Origin: Enoplosus armatus
Taxonomy: Eukaryota; Chordata; Actinopteri; Centrarchiformes; Enoplosidae
Direction of reading: 5' to 3'
DNA: 64,000 bases
Assembly (NCBI RefSeq): GCF_043641665.1
Contig: NC_092197.1
Location: 16,002,148-16,066,147 of the forward strand
Of this stretch, positions 59,348-64,000 are shown one piece after another. Under the pieces are notes generated by a model that searched no databases, was not told where the DNA came from, and saw only the letters and a list, made by a program, of their open reading frames with translations. Made by a program: the position numbers and the translations under genes. Each line of letters begins with the position of its first letter. Within the stretch, counting starts at the first letter, position 1.

Positions 59348-60278
59348 ATGTGAACACACAAGGATAACTTGGAAGTAAATAACGCAAAAATTGGGTCAAT
59401 TTGTTTTCTGTTGGCAAGAAATATACTCTCACCACTCAATGGCGCACATCATTACAGCAAAAAAACAAAACAAAACCAAATCTTGAATTATTATTTAGGA
59501 AAATGAATGTCACTTGCTAAAACACTTTTTACATAACTTAGAATACACAGTATTTTTCACACTTTGTTTGTGCTGTTGTAACCATAAGAAAACATGATGT
59601 GTCAAAGGGATGTTCACCAATTCCAAGAGAATACTATTTCTACAAAATACCAGGCTGCTGAAACTCACTCTGTTGGCTAGAATTGCCCAGAGACATCAGA
59701 CCTGCCTGCGGTAAAGTGCATTGATGTCTACATTCCCTGTAGCATCACAACCACAATGATATGACATTGCATACAGTGTATTCTAATTTCTAGACACACA
59801 AAAAAAGTCCAACTGAAATAATAAATAGATTTTTTTTGTCTGTTACAGCATACACATCTGCTGTGTAAATCACTTGTCCTGTCTTCTCCATTGAGAAAAC
59901 ATCAGAAACCAAAAGGGAGAATATTATTTTTTATATTTTTTGATTTCATGAGGGCGCCCTCTAGTTTTACATTAATTCGACGTTCCAGTATCCTTCCTGT
60001 CTACGTAGATGGAGACCTTAATTCGATACAGTCAATCAAATCTTGCATTAAACAGTAACGTCAGGGTTCTATCATACACACACTGAACGTGCTGCTGTCA
60101 CGTTACATGGGGTCATGTGTCAAAATAACAGCATATGCATTAAAATGAATTATTAGTGGAATGGTGGGCTGCTCAGTTAGCATAGCTTGTATGGCTTGGT
60201 ACCATTGACAGTAGCCTAAGGTAACTTCGACCGTATCCAGTCCTGTTGCAGTTTGAAATAAATAAATTTAAAAAAACA
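59348..60278. other. Unassigned sequence
   Basis: AT-rich DNA. No supported feature. Confidence 0.4.
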
Positions 60279-60557
60279 GTTGTGACATGGTTCTTCAGCT
60301 TTTAGACATGGGTGTTGACAGCACCACAAATTAACCGACTTAAAGTTATAAGCTAAAGAGGTAGCCTACTGAACCAACAGGGCTCACCTAGTAAAAGAAA
60401 AAAAAAACTAAAAATTATGTCGACTAATCCATGTGCAGGGATTCCTAAACCAGATTTATTCCCAAATTGGTGACAATATAAAACCTATTTACTCCCTGTA
60501 AATCATGCCTGCAGAAAAAGCCTGTTCATGCATACATCTATAAATGTTATATGCAAC
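60279..60557 (+). repeat. Left arm of a large imperfect inverted repeat
   Basis: Three blocks pair with the right arm: GTTGTGACATGG plus TTTAGACATGGGTGTTGACA and CACCACAAATTAAC (60279-60335); TTATTCCCAAATTGGTGACA and ATATAAAACCTATTTAC (60456-60492); and CAGAAAAAGCCTGTTCATGC, ATACATCTATAAATGTTATA and TGCAAC (60512-60557). Two insertions unique to this arm separate the blocks: about 100 bp (60336-60455) and 19 bp (60493-60511). Confidence 0.75.
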
Positions 60558-61178
60558 TCTGTGGACCACTGTGGTGTCCCTGTTTGATGTTATCAGTGTA
60601 CGTATTACTATTCCGTGGATGCAGACCCCAAGAGGTAATTAGTTGGTATTTGGGATTCACTATAGAAGCTCATCTGAGATCTGCTAAAATAATTGGCACA
60701 TGGGTATAATTCAGACAGACATTACTAGTTGCTTGCAGATGCATGACACACTTACTGCGTTGAATTGAGGCTACATCAGCAGTGGAAGGATTAGGAGTAG
60801 GGTCGGATTACTATTTTAATATTTGATTTCTAATTTCATCATATACAGAACATTATACCTAAAGGAAAATTAAGCACGATCTAGACTAGAGCAGAGTAAA
60901 GCAAAAAAAAAACAACCAAGTTGTGACATGCTTGCCCAATAACAGATACAGTTTGCAACAAACATGAATCTGTGATGTTGATACCGTGATGGGCAGTGTG
61001 TGACCACCAGCCAACGGACGAAAAAAGATTCATCTGCTGATTCGTCTCCTTCTTCTGAACTTAATGTCAAGGACTCTCAATGGAGAGTGTTGATGTGTGA
61101 TTTGGAGAAGGTGCTGGTTTGATTGTGCTGTTGGTACTCAATATTTCTACATACTTGCACATATATATTATCAGGGGG
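60558..61178. other. Centre of the inverted repeat
   Basis: About 620 bp between the two arms. The minus strand holds a 66-codon frame (60870-61070) beginning with an acidic run, LSSEEGDESADESFF, which is protein-like but not assignable. If the structure is a transposon, this would be its internal region. No transposase motif is visible. Confidence 0.3.
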
Positions 61179-61340
61179 GTTCCATATAACATTTATAGAT
61201 GTATGCGTTAACATGCTTTTTCTGTAAATAGGTTTCATATTGTCACCAATATGGGAATGAATTGGGTCTAATTAAATCTGTTCATTTGTGGTGCTGTTAT
61301 CAGCCATGTCTAAAATCGGAGGACCCATCCATGTCACAAC
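61179..61340 (-). repeat. Right arm of a large imperfect inverted repeat
   Basis: Read on the minus strand it gives, in the same order as the left arm, GTTGTGACATGG, TTTAGACATGGCTGATAACA, GCACCACAAATGAAC, TCATTCCCATATTGGTGACA, ATATGAAACCTATTTAC, AGAAAAAGCATGTTAACG and CATACATCTATAAATGTTAT. It is the more compact arm, lacking both insertions of the left one. Confidence 0.75.
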
Positions 61341-61639
61341 GATATTCCGTGCGATCTGGGACTCGCTGGTGACGTCTTGACTGTTCAAGGTGATGCATGA
61401 TATTTCAACGCATCTGTTCTCCACAAGAGTTAGTGTTAAAGATTGGCGTACCTGCACGTAAAAATTGGACTGTGGCATATGCACTTCACGCAATTAGAAA
61501 GTGTAAAGTCGTGTTATTTGTACGCAGATTGAAGAGGCCCGGTTGCTATGGGAGGGGAGTCTTTTAGGATCTTAATCAAAATCAGAGATGCCTTTCTCCA
61601 AACATTCTCTCAACATTAAAACCTTGAGGCTCTGCCTCA
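61341..61639. other. Unassigned sequence
   Basis: AT-rich to balanced DNA beyond the right arm. No supported feature. Confidence 0.4.
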
Positions 61640-61960
61640 ACCTGTTATTTCCTGGCCGTGTCCTGTGATTCTCCTCCTGAGTTTCAAGTTTCTTGTTCCT
61701 CCTGCACACTGTCTCTCCCTGCATGTCCAGATTGTTCATTTGTGCAGCTCCCAGACTGCTTGGTTTTGGCGAGGCCGGACTGTCTGGTTCTTCGTCTTCC
61801 CCGTGGCTCCGTCTATCTCCTCCAGGACTCCCAGTGCTCTCCGTCTCTCAGATGTCCTTCCCTCTTCTCGAAAACTTCCTCGTGTTTCTCAACTGTCAGG
61901 GCCACCCTTATCATGGCTGAGTTTTCCCACGACGGTAGGCATTCTATGACTTTACCCACG
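61640..61960. other. Pyrimidine-rich segment with three overlapping open frames
   Basis: Strongly C/T-rich on the plus strand (for example CTCTCCCTGCATGTCCAG and TCCTCCAGGACTCCCAG), so all three plus frames stay open for 75-113 codons and read as Ser/Leu/Pro/Cys-rich peptides. Such composition occurs in the 3' non-coding parts of some fish LTR elements, but I see no other part of one. Not called as a gene. Confidence 0.3.
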
Positions 61961-64000
61961 GCAAGGGTCCGCTCCTCAATCCCCAGGAATTTAGTTTAGA
62001 AAGTTCAGCAGCCAAATTCACAATTTTAAAGCATGTATAAATGAGAAGCCAAGTCAATAATCATGGTCAACGATTAATAAGTATGGTTGAGCAGCATACT
62101 TGCCAACCTCCAGATATCATAGCCTAAATTGGGAGACTAAACCTAACCAGAGTTGTTAATTGTTAATTTCAGAGACTGTTTTCCTGCATTCTAGTGAAGT
62201 TATGGAGTAATTGTGTTGTCAAAATGTGGAGGACAGGGGAGAAGGTGACTCATGGGACTCTTAGGGGAATCTGGAGGGTTAAATATATGAGCCGATATGA
62301 TTGAATTTTGTTCACATATATTGTTAGTGGTTGCTATAGGTGATTTGATTTTCAAATTGTAGTACTCACCTTAAGGGTGTAACATTGGTTTGGAAAAAAG
62401 GGATTTAAATACCATTTTCTGCATTTCAAAAGGATTTAAATACAATTTTTCTGCATTTCTACAGGCTTTTATCATATCCCCAGCTACTTAAATGCACCAC
62501 ATTATGATTAAGATGGCTATGCTTAGTTTAACCATCAAATTGGTAAATATACATCAGAAAAAGGTTTCTTACTCTCTGCATGTTTAACCCAGAACCCTAC
62601 TGAGCGCCATGCTTTGGTGTTCAATTAGGGATATAAGCTATACTTAAACTTAATAAAACTGGTAGATATGTGTGCACATTATTTATGGCACTATCAACAG
62701 TCAATTTACTGTGACTGACAACACAACCACGCGCTATATACTTTATATGCTACATACTATTGGTATGTAGCTCACCTGTTGCTGATTTCCCCATCAGCCA
62801 TGTGCCCTGCTGCCGGCCTCACCAGCTGTACCTTGTCAGCCCGTTAGTTTCTGCATAGCCCTTTTAGAGGGCTTTTCAATTCTGCTCTTTGTTTGAGTTG
62901 ATTTGTCTGTCTTTGCCTGCCTACTGACCTGTTTTCTACCCATCTGCTCTTCATGTTTTCCTCTACTTTTCTTCAAAGTAAAATTAAACTGTCTCAGTCT
63001 CTTTTCCACATTTGCATTCTGCTACTGTGAAAGTAAATGCAAACAACTGTAACTTCAACTTTCTGTAATTTGTGCATTAATAAAACAATATCAGCTAATT
63101 CATTATTTAGGTTGACGACATACTACGACTGCCATGTATCCATTGTTAGAAATATTTAGGGAATGAGCTGTTCAAATTGTTACTGCAAAAATGCGACCTT
63201 GCAATTTAATTTAGTTTGGCTTCCTTCTCCAGTCATGGCTGCACTGCTCCCCTTATAGTGACAACCCAATTTATCAGCCTGAGAGCACAAAGAGGAAAGT
63301 GATTGCATCATAGGCCAATGAAGATAACACAAAGACATTGATGGGTCTGATATTGAGAAGTGATCACTGCCAGCGTTAGTTTTCACAGTCAGACCTGTGA
63401 AGGTTTTTTTTTCTTCATCAGTTCAGTCAACTCATGTCCCCTGCAGGTCCCTCACTTTAATTGGAAAAAAAGAAGAATAATCAATCTGAGATCTGAGAGT
63501 CTTTTTGCCTTTTCTTACATGAGCGCAAAGAAGTATTGATTGAACTTCATCTAATGCAGAGTTTGAGTATGTGAAGGCCATTACATTGGGACAATTATTT
63601 TATGTTTTTCTTACAGCACAAATGAAGACAAATTATACCAAATTAACCAAATTAAAAGCATCCTTTCATTTTTGTCATTAAAACCTAAATTTTGTTTTTG
63701 GTTTCTTTTTTGTTTGTCAGCAGGGCATCTAAAAACTAGATCTCAGTGAAATTTGGTATAACTTTAAGGTTAGCAAAGAGAACTTTTCTGCCTTCCCTGT
63801 AGTGATTTAGCACTCCTATATCTGCCATCTGTCGACATTTCTGGGATTTTTAATTTATTTTCTATGCATTTTTTTAACCACGTCAGGTAATACACTAAAG
63901 TTACATATTCGGATGAGCCTGAAGAAAGTTATCATTTGCGTTTTGATATCCCCTCCCATTTCATCATCAATGGTTCCCAAATTCTTGTGGGCCCTACCTG
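61961..64000. other. Unassigned sequence to the window end
   Basis: About 2 kb of AT-rich DNA. A good acceptor-like TTTTTTGTTTGTCAG ends near 63720 but is followed by stops in all frames. No supported feature. Confidence 0.4.

Noticed and set aside
1..64000. CRISPR array, toxin-antitoxin, operon or other prokaryotic system
   Set aside because: No regularly spaced repeats, no operon structure and clear vertebrate repeat content.

Overview
This window is non-coding, AT-rich vertebrate DNA, almost certainly from a teleost and most likely a perch-like (acanthomorph) fish. The evidence is the mix of interspersed repeats: an L2-type LINE with its characteristic 3' untranslated tail, short reverse-oriented LINE/SINE 3' tails, a Ty3/Gypsy gag scrap, and several repeat families I recall as abundant in perch-like genomes. 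Many dinucleotide and homopolymer microsatellites and the lack of any long open reading frame also fit. Nothing bacterial, plasmid-like or phage-like is present. Family names come from memory; no database search was possible.

No complete protein-coding gene was found. The longest open frames (172, 149, 145, 117 and 117 codons) are single and unspliced, and I recognise none as a host gene; one of the two 117-codon frames is part of the Gypsy gag remnant. The one feature that looks like a host coding exon is a 110-bp open segment at 19853-19962 with a strong acceptor and donor. The window therefore reads as a gene desert or the inside of a very large intron.

Layout. 0-5.3 kb: a reverse-oriented GCTAAC-family repeat, a 172-codon unassigned ORF, a decayed LINE ORF1 fragment with an esterase-like GDS-region relic (2.4-3.1 kb), and a probable dispersed repeat (4.8-5.3 kb). 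5.4-34 kb: mostly unique sequence with several blocks that look like conserved regulatory elements (about 5.4-5.8, 8.8-9.0, 11.9-12.4, 14.5-14.7, 15.2-15.8, 16.9-17.1, 20.5-21.0, 26.3-26.8, 28.65-28.9, 32.4-32.6 and 33.0-33.2 kb), one 500-bp dispersed repeat (19.0-19.5 kb), short LINE tails and the candidate exon. 34-48 kb: repeat-rich, with hAT-like, GCTAAC and TACTT families, a nested stack at 44.4-46.8 kb (piggyBac-like sequence, a LINE tail and a 5'-truncated L2 LINE inside a TACTT repeat), then a Gypsy gag fragment on the minus strand. 48-64 kb: sparse, with another GCTAAC copy, a G/T-rich minisatellite, a repeat containing a TGACC-rich stretch, and a large imperfect inverted repeat at 60.3-61.3 kb that I cannot assign to a known element.

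There is no evidence of a multi-gene system. The most rewarding items are the orphan exon, the inverted-repeat structure, the nested insertions and the candidate regulatory blocks. Conservation cannot be judged from one sequence, so those blocks are hypotheses.
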